From Cytophaga sp. FL35 (GTDB lineage: Bacteria; Bacteroidota; Bacteroidia; Flavobacteriales; Flavobacteriaceae), in contig NZ_JACSOH010000009.1 in assembly GCF_014349235.1 (NCBI RefSeq), positions 1 to 64,000 on the forward strand: a stretch of DNA of 64,000 nucleotides, written 5' to 3'. The position numbers and the translations under genes were made by a program. Shown here in pieces: positions 1-8,696 of this stretch. How positions within the stretch are numbered: position 1 is the first letter of the stretch; each line of letters starts with the position of its first letter. The notes under the pieces were generated by a model that had not been told where the DNA came from, made no database searches, and saw nothing but the letters and a program-made list of their open reading frames with translations.

Positions 1-69
1 GATAAAGGCGTAGATAAGGGCAAAAACCGCCACTATGATGCCCAGGGTTATAAATAATGATTTTTTCAT
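1..69 (-). CDS. N-terminus of an unknown membrane or exported protein (partial)
   Basis: A leftward frame starts with ATG at 69 and stays open to the window edge (23 codons). It begins MKKSLFIT and continues into an unbroken hydrophobic stretch, so it is a signal peptide or first membrane helix. The start lies 11 bases after the rmuC stop, so it is probably co-transcribed with rmuC. Too little is visible to assign a family. Confidence 0.6.
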   Translation of the reverse strand, partial: MKKSLFITLGIIVAVFALIYAFI

Positions 70-80
70 GGGAATACTTG

Positions 81-1448
81 TTAAAGGTTGAGTCTGCCGC
101 TATTAGAGGTATCGGTTTCCAAATCTTCAAAATCGTCCGCTTTGGCTCTTTTCATAATAGGCTCAGGAAGTGTTTTTTTCGCTTTTGCGCCCATTTTTTT
201 CAACTTTTCTATGCTGATGATAATATTACCCCGTCCCTCAAAGAGTTTGTTCATAGCGCCTTTGTATTCGGATTTGGCCTCGTCCATTTTTTTACCCACC
301 TTGGTCAAATCGGTAACAAATCCTTCAAATTTATCGTAAAGCGCTCCTGCTTGTCGGGCAATTTCAATAGCATTACGCTGTTGTTTTTCATTGTTCCACA
401 TACTGTCAATGGTACGCAAAGTAGCCAATAGGGTAGAGGGGGTCACAATGACAATATTCTTTTCAAAAGCCTTGTTGTAAAGGGTGTTGTCATTGTTAAT
501 GGCAATAGCGAAAGCCGGTTCTATGGGTACGAACATCAATACAAAATCCGGACTCTCCATTTCGTATAGGTCCTCATACTTTTTAGCGGACAGTTGGTCT
601 ACGTGCTTTCGTAATGAGTTGATATGGTCCTTTAGGTACTTTTCCCTTAACTCATCTTCCGCATTCACAAAACGCTCATAATCCGTAAGGGATACTTTGG
701 AGTCCACAATCATTTTTTTGCCGTCTGGAAGATTGATGATCACATCGGGAAGTACTCGTGAACCATCTTCTCTTGTAAAGCTCTGTTGTACGGAATATTC
801 ACGGTCTTTTTCCAAACCTGATTTCTCCAGAACGCGCTCCAGTACCAATTCGCCCCAATTTCCTTGCATCTTACTATCTCCTTTTAAGGCCTTGGTGAGA
901 TTTTCTGCTTCTTGGGTAATTTTTAAGTTTTGGGTCTGTAGGTTCAATAACTGCTCTTTTAAAGCCGAATGTATGCTGATATTTTCCTTTTGACTCTCTT
1001 CTACCTTTTTTTCAAAGAGTTGAATTTTTTCATTAAGTGGCGTAAGTATATCTTTGATATTCTTTTCATTACGCTCCGTAAACTTTAGGCTTTTTTCTTC
1101 TAAAATTTTATTGGCAAGGTTCTCGAATTCCTTGGTGAACTTTTCTTGAAGTTTTTCTACTTCCTCTTTTTGTTCGTTGTTTTTTGCCTGTAGGTTTTCG
1201 AGGTCTGCCTGATAGCGAATGATTTGGTTGCTCAATTGCGATTTTTCATCCTGTAGGTGTATTTTATGCTCCTCCGCATCACGAAGCCGTTGTTCCATAG
1301 AGGATAAATTGGCATGCAATTGCTGTTCGCGTTCTTCTAGAGCGCTTTGGTTGGATTTTGTTTTCAATTGCTGAATGTAATTACCTAAAAAATAGCCAAT
1401 TGCTAGACAGGCAAGTCCCACCAATAAATAAATAAGGTATTCGTTCAT
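81..1448 (-). CDS. rmuC: DNA recombination protein RmuC
   Basis: RmuC-family protein of 455 residues, a typical length. The family limits inversions between short inverted repeats and is thought to act as a nuclease. Visible parts in order: an N-terminal membrane helix (about residues 5-25), a long charged coiled coil (about 30-190), and the RmuC domain, which opens with GNWGE (196-200). PDVII near 234 followed by VDSK ending at 251 resembles a PD-(D/E)xK nuclease core. The C-terminal tail is acidic. The ATG at 1448 starts directly with the membrane helix. It is the first gene of a leftward unit continuing into the partial gene at 69. Confidence 0.93.
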   Translation of the reverse strand: MNEYLIYLLVGLACLAIGYFLGNYIQQLKTKSNQSALEEREQQLHANLSSMEQRLRDAEEHKIHLQDEKSQLSNQIIRYQADLENLQAKNNEQKEEVEKLQEKFTKEFENLANKILEEKSLKFTERNEKNIKDILTPLNEKIQLFEKKVEESQKENISIHSALKEQLLNLQTQNLKITQEAENLTKALKGDSKMQGNWGELVLERVLEKSGLEKDREYSVQQSFTREDGSRVLPDVIINLPDGKKMIVDSKVSLTDYERFVNAEDELREKYLKDHINSLRKHVDQLSAKKYEDLYEMESPDFVLMFVPIEPAFAIAINNDNTLYNKAFEKNIVIVTPSTLLATLRTIDSMWNNEKQQRNAIEIARQAGALYDKFEGFVTDLTKVGKKMDEAKSEYKGAMNKLFEGRGNIIISIEKLKKMGAKAKKTLPEPIMKRAKADDFEDLETDTSNSGRLNL

Positions 1449-1513
1449 TTTCTCTTAAAGTAGTTATGGGTAAAGATACAAGTTTGGTCGAAAAAAGGTA
1501 ATAGGCTTGCGAC

Positions 1514-2299
1514 TTACTTTTTTATTTTAAAGGTTCCGCTGGTCGCATCAAATTTGACTGTGTCTTTGGGGAACAAACTTTCAAAAACGCCTTGTTCTAT
1601 TAATTCACAGGGCTCCCCAAAAGGATTCTCTTTCTTGTTCAGCAACAGAATTTTATCACATAGTTGAATAGCCATTTCTATTTCGTGGGTGGTGTAGACA
1701 ATGGTCTTGTTCCTATTTTTTGCGATGGTTTTCAGCAATTTTAGAATTTGAACCTTGTGGTAAAGGTCTAAATGGGAGGTTGGCTCGTCCAATAGGATAA
1801 TTTTCGTATCCTGCGCCAAGGCCCTGGCAATGAGTACTCGTTGTAGTTGTCCGTCGCTAAGCTCATAGCATTTTTTATGCTGAATTTCCACCAAATCCAA
1901 ATCTTGAATGGCTCCTTGAACCATTTTTTTGTCCTCTTGCTTCAAGCTTCCTAACCAATTGGTGTAGGGCTGTCTTCCTAAAGCAATCAATTCCATTACA
2001 GAAAGGTCTTTGGACGCCAGCCCTTCCGTAAGTACTACACTAATAAGAGATGCCAGCTCTATGGGAGTATAGTGCTCCAGTTCCTTTTGCTGCCCCCCTA
2101 TTTCTCCCGAAAGTTTGGGAAGCATTTGAGCCAAGGTTTTAAGTAGGGTAGATTTGCCCACCCCATTGACACCAATGATGGCTATTAGGTCTTTTTCGTT
2201 CCCAGAAAACGTAATATTTTCGACTATGGATTTATCTTTGTATCCAATAGATAAATTTTTGATACATAGATTGATATGTGTTTTATTTGAATCAACCAT
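1514..2299 (-). CDS. btuD: ABC transporter ATP-binding protein, probably for cobalamin (BtuD-like)
   Basis: ATPase subunit of a FecCD/BtuCD-type importer that energises uptake across the inner membrane. From the chosen start (261 residues) it has a Walker A GVNGVGKST (43-51), the signature LSDGQ (147-151), Walker B IILLDE (167-172) and an H-loop histidine near 205. The frame is open further upstream, to 2446, but that part lies inside the permease gene. The ATG at 2299 shares its A with the permease stop (TAATG), which indicates translational coupling. Substrate is inferred from the neighbours: a B12 riboswitch and btuB lie on the other arm. Sequence alone could also fit an iron-chelate or heme ATPase. 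Confidence 0.85.
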   Translation of the reverse strand: MVDSNKTHINLCIKNLSIGYKDKSIVENITFSGNEKDLIAIIGVNGVGKSTLLKTLAQMLPKLSGEIGGQQKELEHYTPIELASLISVVLTEGLASKDLSVMELIALGRQPYTNWLGSLKQEDKKMVQGAIQDLDLVEIQHKKCYELSDGQLQRVLIARALAQDTKIILLDEPTSHLDLYHKVQILKLLKTIAKNRNKTIVYTTHEIEMAIQLCDKILLLNKKENPFGEPCELIEQGVFESLFPKDTVKFDATSGTFKIKK

Positions 2300-3330
2300 T
2301 AAAATACCATTTTGCGTTTTCTCAAAAGCAACCATATCACCACCGGGGCACCTAAAATGCTGGTTATGGCATTGATGGGAAGTACATTTTCTGAATTGGG
2401 AAGTTGCGCCACCGTGTCGCAAAGTAGCATTAAAATAGCTCCACAAAGTAGTACTGCAGGTAACAGGATCTTATGGTCGGTGGTTTTAAATAGCTGTCTG
2501 GCCAAATGCGGAACCGCCAATCCTACGAAGGCAATTGGGCCGGCCAATGCCGTGACGCTTCCGGCGAGCAAGCCTGTTGCTAAAATGATGAGGAAGCGTG
2601 ATTTTTTGAGTGGAATGCCCAGACTTTGGGCATAGTTTTCCCCTAACAGAAAGGTGTTGAGGGGTTTAATGCACAGAATACCTAAAACCGTTCCAATTAA
2701 GAAAATAACGAATAACAGCCCCACTTGGTTCCAAGAAAGGTTGCCCACAGACCCGAAGGACCAATAAACAAACTGTTGTAATTTTTCGGCCTGTGTAAAA
2801 TAGGATAAAACGCTAACGATAGCCCCGGTAATGCTTCCGAACATCAATCCAATAATCAGCAAGGTCATGGTGTCTTTCACTTTATTGGCCACCGCCACCA
2901 CAGCTAAAAGCACCATAAAACTCCCCAAACTAGCTGCTATTGCCAAGGAAACATCGGTCATGAGTCCTGTCGAGAAAAATCCACCCAAAAATGAACCGCC
3001 CATAATCAAGAGTGCCGCTCCCAAGCTGGCTCCGGAGCTTATTCCTAATACAAAAGGTCCCGCTAGCGGATTTCTAAAAAGTGTTTGCATCAAGAGTCCA
3101 CTCAGGGAAAGCGCTGCCCCAGAAATAATGGCTGTTAGGGCTTTTGGTAAGCGGTAATTCAGTACAATATACTCCCATGAGGGATTGAAAATGGTCCCGC
3201 CAAAAAATGAGCTAAAAGTGGCTTTTAAGGGGATGTGCACCGACCCCAAGCTTACATTAAGAAAGAAACAGCCAATCAAAAACAAGGTGAGAACCAGAAA
3301 AGAAAGTCCATATGTTCTTTGAAAACTCAA
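2299..3330 (-). CDS. btuC: FecCD-family permease, probably for cobalamin (BtuC-like)
   Basis: Inner-membrane permease of 343 residues with about ten hydrophobic segments. It shows family hallmarks such as GAALSLSGLLMQTLFRNPLA (about residue 55) and GLAVPHLAR near residue 270. It would form the membrane channel with the ATPase that follows. The start is a TTG immediately after the TAA stop of the binding-protein gene, with no usable ATG nearby, so translation is probably coupled to that gene. B12 is the likely substrate from context, but FecCD permeases also carry siderophores and heme. Confidence 0.87.
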   Translation of the reverse strand: MSFQRTYGLSFLVLTLFLIGCFFLNVSLGSVHIPLKATFSSFFGGTIFNPSWEYIVLNYRLPKALTAIISGAALSLSGLLMQTLFRNPLAGPFVLGISSGASLGAALLIMGGSFLGGFFSTGLMTDVSLAIAASLGSFMVLLAVVAVANKVKDTMTLLIIGLMFGSITGAIVSVLSYFTQAEKLQQFVYWSFGSVGNLSWNQVGLLFVIFLIGTVLGILCIKPLNTFLLGENYAQSLGIPLKKSRFLIILATGLLAGSVTALAGPIAFVGLAVPHLARQLFKTTDHKILLPAVLLCGAILMLLCDTVAQLPNSENVLPINAITSILGAPVVIWLLLRKRKMVF

Positions 3331-4473
3331 TTAATTCAAGGGTTTAAAGAAATATAATTCGTGATTGGGTAAAAGGTCCGGATGAAAAATATGAATGAGG
3401 TCTCTCAATACCAAATCCGGGCGGTTGGGAGCTAATTCATAAAATAGTAAACCACCTGTTTCGCCTTTGTCAAGGGTGTTGGCGAAAATCTTTTTATTCG
3501 TAAAGGCATCAAATTGGGTGTAGTGTGTATTGGAAGATTGTACCTCTTTGTAGGATGTAAGCATAGAGGGATTCAGCCAGAAATCGGCATGTTGCCCCTT
3601 TGCCAAAACGGATTCGATACTTAAGGACAAACCGCCAGACTCCGCATTGTCTTCCCATATATATTGGCCTCCGGCATCTTTGATGAACTGGGCCATCCAA
3701 CTGTCGCCGCCTGCAACGTGCCAAACATCTTTGTAGAGTCCGCCAGTTAAAACTGAGGGCTTCTTGGCGGAGGCTTGTACAAGTTCTTTAACTTTTAAGT
3801 AGTCTGTTTCTATTTGTTTAAAAAGGGAATCCGCTTTTTTTTCCATCCCGAAAAAAGGGGCAAAAAACTTGATCCATTCCGCTTTTCCCAAAGGTGATTT
3901 TTCTGTCCATTCGCCATTGTATACTACCGGAATATTTGCTTTTTGAATGATGTTATAAGCTTTGTTTTGGTCGTTGATACCAAAACCTATAAGTACATCG
4001 GGTTGTAGTTCAATCACCATTTCAGTGTTGATGGCTTCATTGTTTCCTAATTCTTTAATTTGCTTATTTTCAACTCGTTTTCGAGCTTCATTTGAAGAAA
4101 TAAAATCAGTAGTTGGGAAGCCTGTCAATTTATCAAGAACTCCCAAACTTTCCAAGGAAGGTATGTGCGTTGTAGACGTCACCACCACACTTTTTACAGG
4201 TACCGGTATGATAGCGTCATAATCATCTTTGTTAAGCGTAATGACCGCTAATTTTTCTTTAGGAATTAAGGCGTATTTATAAGCCTCTTGGGCGTTGGGC
4301 CATGGTGATAAAACGGTGATGATGGTTGCATCTCCCGAAGCTTGAATGTCAAAGCCTGTGGCGTAATCTATAGAAGGTGTTGCCGTTACCGAAATGGGTA
4401 AGGCTTCATTTTTCTTTTCCGTTTTACAGGCAAGAAAGAATAGGCAGCATCCAAGGACAATTAGATTTTTCAA
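3331..4473 (-). CDS. btuF: Periplasmic substrate-binding lipoprotein, probably cobalamin (BtuF-like)
   Basis: Class III periplasmic-binding lipoprotein of about 380 residues, the first gene of the leftward binding-protein, permease, ATPase operon. From TTG 4473 it opens MKNLIVLG and a lipobox LFFLAC (Cys16), followed by a lysine-rich linker that suits retention in the periplasm. The binding fold includes TSTTHIPSLESLG, QPDVLIGF and a C-terminal lobe with GGDSWMAQF. An upstream in-frame TTG at 4494 is unlikely to be used, because a TACTTTTG promoter element occupies 4492-4499 and transcription would begin after it. No ATG is in frame here. Its partner receptor is probably the btuB product encoded divergently. 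Confidence 0.85.
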   Translation of the reverse strand: MKNLIVLGCCLFFLACKTEKKNEALPISVTATPSIDYATGFDIQASGDATIITVLSPWPNAQEAYKYALIPKEKLAVITLNKDDYDAIIPVPVKSVVVTSTTHIPSLESLGVLDKLTGFPTTDFISSNEARKRVENKQIKELGNNEAINTEMVIELQPDVLIGFGINDQNKAYNIIQKANIPVVYNGEWTEKSPLGKAEWIKFFAPFFGMEKKADSLFKQIETDYLKVKELVQASAKKPSVLTGGLYKDVWHVAGGDSWMAQFIKDAGGQYIWEDNAESGGLSLSIESVLAKGQHADFWLNPSMLTSYKEVQSSNTHYTQFDAFTNKKIFANTLDKGETGGLLFYELAPNRPDLVLRDLIHIFHPDLLPNHELYFFKPLN

Positions 4474-4491
4474 GGCATGACAATTTAGGGT

Positions 4492-4519
4492 CAAAAGTAG
4501 TATTATTTAATCTTTGCAA
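4492..4519 (-). promoter_or_regulatory. Promoter for the btuF-btuC-btuD operon
   Basis: Read leftward: TTG (4519-4517), a 17-base spacer, then TACTTTTG (4499-4492), an exact TAnnTTTG. Transcription would begin near 4485, just ahead of the TTG start at 4473. The TTG overlaps the -33 element of the rightward btuB promoter, so the two arms would share the core TTGCAA (4515-4520 region). Confidence 0.55.
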
Positions 4520-4548
4520 TGAAAGATTAAACAAAATGTTTATTTTCG
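4515..4548 (+). promoter_or_regulatory. Candidate promoter for the B12 riboswitch and btuB operon
   Basis: Read rightward: TTG (4515-4517), a 23-base spacer, then TATTTTCG (4541-4548), one base away from TAnnTTTG. It would start the RNA near 4555, at the edge of the riboswitch closing stem. An alternative -7 element is TAATCTTTG at 4509-4517, which has one extra spacer base. I prefer the first but cannot exclude the second. Confidence 0.4.
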
Positions 4549-4551
4549 CCG

Positions 4552-4755
4552 GGAATTTCGGTTGCTGATTTTCTACTTTGGAAAAGCGGCATTAAAAGGG
4601 AATCCGGTGAGAATCCGGAGCTGTTCCCGCAACTGTAAACTCTCTCCAGATTTCTTTCTGGTGTCCAAAGGGATGTTACTTTCTTAAAGCCACTGTCTGT
4701 ATAGGATGGGAAGGTAAAGTAACATGGAGCAAGTCAGGATACCTGCCAAAATTCC
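4552..4755 (+). promoter_or_regulatory. Cobalamin riboswitch (B12 box)
   Basis: A leader RNA that binds adenosylcobalamin and represses the genes behind it. The conserved core is clear: GGGAATCCGGTGAGAATCCG (from 4598), then CCCGCAACTGTAA (4626-4638), then AAGCCACTG (4687-4695), and the B12 box AGTCAGGATACCTGCC (4732-4747). GGAATTT (4552-4558) can pair with AAATTCC (4749-4755) to close the element. GTTACTTT (4674-4681) pairs with AAAGTAAC near 4716-4723 as an internal arm. It ends about 45 bases before the btuB ATG. I see no clear terminator hairpin, so control is probably at translation, as is usual for this class. Confidence 0.95.
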
Positions 4756-4799
4756 AAACGCTAAAAATTGAGACTTTCGGGTAAAAGGTCTTTGTTGGT

Positions 4800-6641
4800 A
4801 TGAGAAATTTCAATTTTTTACTAGCCTTTGCGCTACTTTTTTCATTCGAGGCTTTTTCGCAAAAAGATAGTGTGACCGTACTTGATGAAGTCATTTTGAC
4901 CGATGTACGCCTATTGCATTTTTCGAACAGTCAGGTGGAAGTTTTAAAGGACTCCGTTTTAAAACGAAATGGTCGTTCATTGACCGATTTACTTCAATTC
5001 AACTCAGGAATTTATTTAAAGGAAAATGGGCTGAGAATGGTCTCTTCTCCTTCTTTTAGGGGAACCAACGCCTCTCAAACTGCTGTAATCTGGAACGGCA
5101 TCAACATCAATTCGCAATTGACGGGTCAGGTAGATTTTAATACCATTGTTCCCATAAATTATGGTAACGTACAAGTCAGAAAGGGCGGGGGAAGCGTACA
5201 ATTTGGCAGTGGTGCCATTGGAGGCAGTATCCATCTTCAAGACGAAATTCTATTCAATTCGGAATTTGAGAATGAACTTGAGCTTTCTTATGGCAGTTTT
5301 GATACCCGCGGCCTTGATTATAGAACTTCTAAGGGTTCGGACAAATTCGCCTTTGGTTTTGGATTAAACTATAGAGCTTCCGAAAATGATTATGATTATT
5401 TGGGAACGGACCTTCAAAATGAAAACGGGGATTTTGAAACCCTCAATTTAAACATGAATGCGGGGTATAAGCTTTCCGAAAAGCAACTATTAAAGTTCTA
5501 CCACCAAAGTTTTTTAGGTGACCGTAATTTTTCGGGAACATTGACTGCGCCTTCCATGTCCAAATACAAAGACTACAACACAAGAAATCTTCTGGAATGG
5601 AACCATTTTAAGAACAATCGCATTCACCGTGTGAAATTTGGATACTTGTATGAACAGTACAAGTATTTTGCCAATAAGGAACGGCCCGACTTTAGCTTTG
5701 GGCAGACCAATACGTTCTTAGGAAACTACGACTATAAAATTTCCTTTGATAGAATAATCATTGATGCCATTGTCGATATTAATCGTACCACGGGGGATGG
5801 TTCTTCAGTGATGCAAGCCACGAGAAATACCGTTGCCGGCACCTTGCTTTTCAAACATCAGCTTGCTGAAAACATCAGCTATGACCTTAGCTTGAGAAGG
5901 GAGTTTGTAAGTGATTATGACAGTCCGTTTGTATATGCCCTGAATGCGGAATATCATCCAAATGAACACCATACCATTCACTTGAATGCATCAAAAAATT
6001 ATAGGGTACCCACTTTCAACGAAATTTATTGGATAACTGGGGCTGGCTCTAGTGGAAATCCTAATATACTACCCGAGTCTTCCTATCAATTAGAATTAGG
6101 GTATGGCATACAATTTATCAAATGGAATTTTAATTGGGCTGCCTTTTATATTTCTTCGGAAGACATGATTCAATGGCGGCCGAACGATACTGGAGTTTGG
6201 ATGCCTATGAATATTAGTGAGGCCACCAACTACGGACTGGAAGCTTCATTAAAGTACAAAGAAAATTGGGGTGAGCATGAGCTGGTTTGGCACGGGGGTT
6301 ATTTTTATACCAGAGCGAAAAACGATGAAATATCCAAGGATTTAATGTACGTGCCAAGGCATAAGGCAACTGGCAACCTGAGCTATGCTTATAGTACTTG
6401 GCAATGCTTTTATCAAGTATTCTATAATGGGGAAGTTTTTACCACTTCCGATAATTCTGAAGAGTTGCCAGGCTATGCCGTCTCAAACGTAGGCGTTTCT
6501 AAAAAAATTCAATTAACGCGAAACCTTGCCTTAACTTCTAAAGTTCAACTTAACAATATCTGGAACAAAAATTACCAAAACGTGGCCTTTAGGCCTATGC
6601 CCGGTAGAAATATACAATTAAACTTAAATCTAAACTTTTAA
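4800..6641 (+). CDS. btuB: TonB-dependent cobalamin receptor (BtuB-like)
   Basis: Outer-membrane receptor of 613 residues that would import B12 using TonB energy. It has a signal peptide ending FEAFSQ, a plug domain (about residues 25-150) with DEVILTDVRL and GSGAIGGSIHL, then a 22-strand-type barrel ending RPMPGRNIQLNLNLNF with the terminal Phe normal for barrel assembly. It lacks the N-terminal carboxypeptidase-like domain found in the other two TonB receptors here, and its length matches BtuB. The riboswitch directly upstream makes B12 or a B12 precursor the expected ligand. The next gene starts 11 bases after its stop. Confidence 0.92.
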   Translation: MRNFNFLLAFALLFSFEAFSQKDSVTVLDEVILTDVRLLHFSNSQVEVLKDSVLKRNGRSLTDLLQFNSGIYLKENGLRMVSSPSFRGTNASQTAVIWNGININSQLTGQVDFNTIVPINYGNVQVRKGGGSVQFGSGAIGGSIHLQDEILFNSEFENELELSYGSFDTRGLDYRTSKGSDKFAFGFGLNYRASENDYDYLGTDLQNENGDFETLNLNMNAGYKLSEKQLLKFYHQSFLGDRNFSGTLTAPSMSKYKDYNTRNLLEWNHFKNNRIHRVKFGYLYEQYKYFANKERPDFSFGQTNTFLGNYDYKISFDRIIIDAIVDINRTTGDGSSVMQATRNTVAGTLLFKHQLAENISYDLSLRREFVSDYDSPFVYALNAEYHPNEHHTIHLNASKNYRVPTFNEIYWITGAGSSGNPNILPESSYQLELGYGIQFIKWNFNWAAFYISSEDMIQWRPNDTGVWMPMNISEATNYGLEASLKYKENWGEHELVWHGGYFYTRAKNDEISKDLMYVPRHKATGNLSYAYSTWQCFYQVFYNGEVFTTSDNSEELPGYAVSNVGVSKKIQLTRNLALTSKVQLNNIWNKNYQNVAFRPMPGRNIQLNLNLNF

Positions 6642-6652
6642 ATAAATCCTAT

Positions 6653-7732
6653 ATGAAAATTACTAAACTAGCGGTGTTGGTAATGTTGTCAACCTTATTT
6701 TTTGTGAGTTGTTCTGAAGATGATGCACCTGAAATTAATCCCACACCTATTGAAGAGGAAACATCTGACCCATATGAAGATGGTTTGTTGGTGGTTAATG
6801 AAGGACCGTTCCAAAACGGTTCCGGTACGGTAACTTTTATTTCGGAGGATTTATCGGAGACCAAACAAGCAATTTTTGAGGAAGTAAATGGGGAAGATTT
6901 AGGCAATATAGTGCAGTCCATGACCTTTAACGATTCCATTGCTTATATTGTGGTAAACAATTCCCACAAGATACAGGTGGTGAATAGGTACACTTTTGAA
7001 AGAGTTGCTGTAATTGATTCCGATTTGTTCAATCCAAGATATATGGCGATAGCTAATGGAAAAGGGTATGTGACCAATTGGGGCGATACTGCCGATGAGC
7101 AAGATGACTTTGTGGCCATTGTTGATTTGGAAACGAACTCGGTCGTTGAGACCTTGCCAGTGGAATTAGGTCCTGAGACTATTTCTTCCAATGAGGAATA
7201 TGTGTATGTGGCACATCAAGGTGCTTGGGGCCAAAATAATAAGGTTTCCGTAATTGACCCATCAAGTGATACGGTTTTAAAAACCATTGAGGTGGGAGAT
7301 TTGCCTAATACCATGCAATGGGATGCTTCCGGTAGTTTATGGGTGCTTTGTAGCGGTGCACCTTCATATGCAGCGGAGGAAACCAACGGGTCTTTGGTGC
7401 AAATAGACGTGACGGCCAATGAGATTAACCAAACCTTTGATTTTAATACCGAACAACATCCCGGAGGATTAAATATTGACGGAGACAAGCTTTATTTTGG
7501 ATTGGATGGCGGCGTATATGAATTCAATATAGATGCCACCGAATTGCCATCAGCACCTTATCTAGAAAATGCTTCTTTTTATTCCTTGACCGTAAAAGAG
7601 GGAAAATTATATGGCACGGATGCCAAAGACTATGCGAGCCAGGGAGATCTGCTGATTTACGATCTAGAGTCAAAGGAATTAATCAATACCCTTATCGTAG
7701 GAGTTGTTCCTAAAGGAGTTTATTTTAATTAA
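6653..7732 (+). CDS. Surface beta-propeller lipoprotein, BtuG-like cobalamin-binding protein
   Basis: Lipoprotein of 359 residues with lipobox FFVSC (Cys20) followed by SEDD. This acidic run resembles the flavobacterial lipoprotein export signal that sends proteins to the cell surface. The rest is a series of beta-propeller blades: repeats of the form VVNxxHKIQVVNRYTFERV, KVSVIDPSSDTVLKTIEVG and DLLIYDLESKELINTL, as in YncE/DUF5074 proteins. In gut Bacteroides, BtuG is a seven-bladed propeller lipoprotein that sits on BtuB and captures B12. Position right behind btuB under a B12 riboswitch makes this a probable BtuG equivalent. That function is inferred from context and fold. It shares a base with the next gene (TAATG). 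Confidence 0.8.
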   Translation: MKITKLAVLVMLSTLFFVSCSEDDAPEINPTPIEEETSDPYEDGLLVVNEGPFQNGSGTVTFISEDLSETKQAIFEEVNGEDLGNIVQSMTFNDSIAYIVVNNSHKIQVVNRYTFERVAVIDSDLFNPRYMAIANGKGYVTNWGDTADEQDDFVAIVDLETNSVVETLPVELGPETISSNEEYVYVAHQGAWGQNNKVSVIDPSSDTVLKTIEVGDLPNTMQWDASGSLWVLCSGAPSYAAEETNGSLVQIDVTANEINQTFDFNTEQHPGGLNIDGDKLYFGLDGGVYEFNIDATELPSAPYLENASFYSLTVKEGKLYGTDAKDYASQGDLLIYDLESKELINTLIVGVVPKGVYFN

Positions 7733-8664
7733 TGGCACGGCTCAAAGTTTGTTCCTTTCTCCCTGCAGTTACACAGATGATGTACGATATGGGGCTTCAG
7801 GACTATTTGATAGGTGTTACTTTTGAATGCCCTACTATCGCTTTACGCGAAAAGAAGCCCGTTGTTAGGTGTATTTTGGAAGGAAAATCGTATTCAAGCC
7901 AACAAATAGATACTTTTTTCACTGAGAGTAAAAGAGAAGGGAAAGAACTTTATTATGTGGATGAAAAGCTATTAGAAGAAATAGCTCCCGATATTATTTT
8001 CACTCAAGATGTTTGTGATATTTGCCAGATTGACATGGATTGTACCATGGCTGCTGTGGCACATTTGCCCAAGCAACCTGAACTTATTTCTATTAGTCCG
8101 GCGGGTTTGTCCGATGTTTTTGAAAATGCCCTCACCATTGCCAAAGCCTTGGGAGCTGAGGAAAAGGCGTACCAATATCTAGCGGGGTTACAATATCGAA
8201 TAGACGCTGTGGTGGATGGATTGAGGGAGCATAGGGACTTGCCCAAATCCGTTGCTCTCTTGGAATGGTTGGACCCCATTTATAATTGCGGACACTGGAT
8301 TCCCCATCAAATTGCATTCGCAGGAGGAGTAGATATGCTCTCTCATCCGTCTGGAAACAGTATCGCCATTTCATGGGATAGGATTAGGCAGTATGACCCG
8401 GAAATTATGATTGTGGCCCCCTGTGGGTTTGATACCCAACGTACCTTAAAGGAAATGTCACATTTATTTACTAAAGATGGGTGGACTTCCTTAAAAGCGG
8501 TGAAAAACAAGAGGGTTTATATTGCTGATTTTGAACTTTTTACCCAATCGTCCGCGGGAACTCTAGTGGACGGTATAGAATTGCTGGCGGGATTGTTCCA
8601 TCCAGATTACTTAACTGTTCCCTCTAGATTACAAACAAGATTTCAACCATTTTTTGAGGTATAA
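7732..8664 (+). CDS. Signal-less cobalamin-binding (BtuF-like) protein
   Basis: Binding protein of 310 residues related to BtuF, often annotated as cobalamin-binding protein. It opens MARLKVCSFLPAVTQMMYDM with no signal peptide or lipobox, so unless the start is wrong it stays in the cytoplasm. The ATG overlaps the previous stop (TAATG), which supports this start. Family-like features are EWLDPIYNCGHWIPHQIAFA and VAPCGFDTQRTLKE. A CDIC pair (Cys95, Cys98) with a further Cys104 could bind metal or take part in redox chemistry. It is the third gene of the riboswitch operon, so it should rise when B12 is scarce. Its role is unknown; intracellular B12 handling is one possibility. Confidence 0.8.
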   Translation: MARLKVCSFLPAVTQMMYDMGLQDYLIGVTFECPTIALREKKPVVRCILEGKSYSSQQIDTFFTESKREGKELYYVDEKLLEEIAPDIIFTQDVCDICQIDMDCTMAAVAHLPKQPELISISPAGLSDVFENALTIAKALGAEEKAYQYLAGLQYRIDAVVDGLREHRDLPKSVALLEWLDPIYNCGHWIPHQIAFAGGVDMLSHPSGNSIAISWDRIRQYDPEIMIVAPCGFDTQRTLKEMSHLFTKDGWTSLKAVKNKRVYIADFELFTQSSAGTLVDGIELLAGLFHPDYLTVPSRLQTRFQPFFEV

Positions 8665-8665
8665 A

Positions 8666-8691
8666 AAAGGCCCCAAATCGGGGCCTTTATA
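8666..8691. terminator. Bidirectional terminator between the B12 operon and the S41 protease genes
   Basis: AAAGGCCCC (8666-8674) pairs with GGGGCCTTT (8680-8688) around a five-base loop, with A and T runs on the two sides. It starts two bases after the stop at 8664 and lies just beyond the leftward stop at 8697, so it can serve both converging units. Confidence 0.85.
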
Positions 8692-8696
8692 AGGTG

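Noticed and set aside
57-431. Rightward open frame across the end of rmuC
   Set aside because: Antisense to a well-conserved coding region and without protein-like features.
2300-2446. Longer form of the BtuD-like ATPase starting at 2446
   Set aside because: The extra 49 residues lie inside the permease gene and have no ABC-like sequence; the TAATG coupling at 2299 explains the start.
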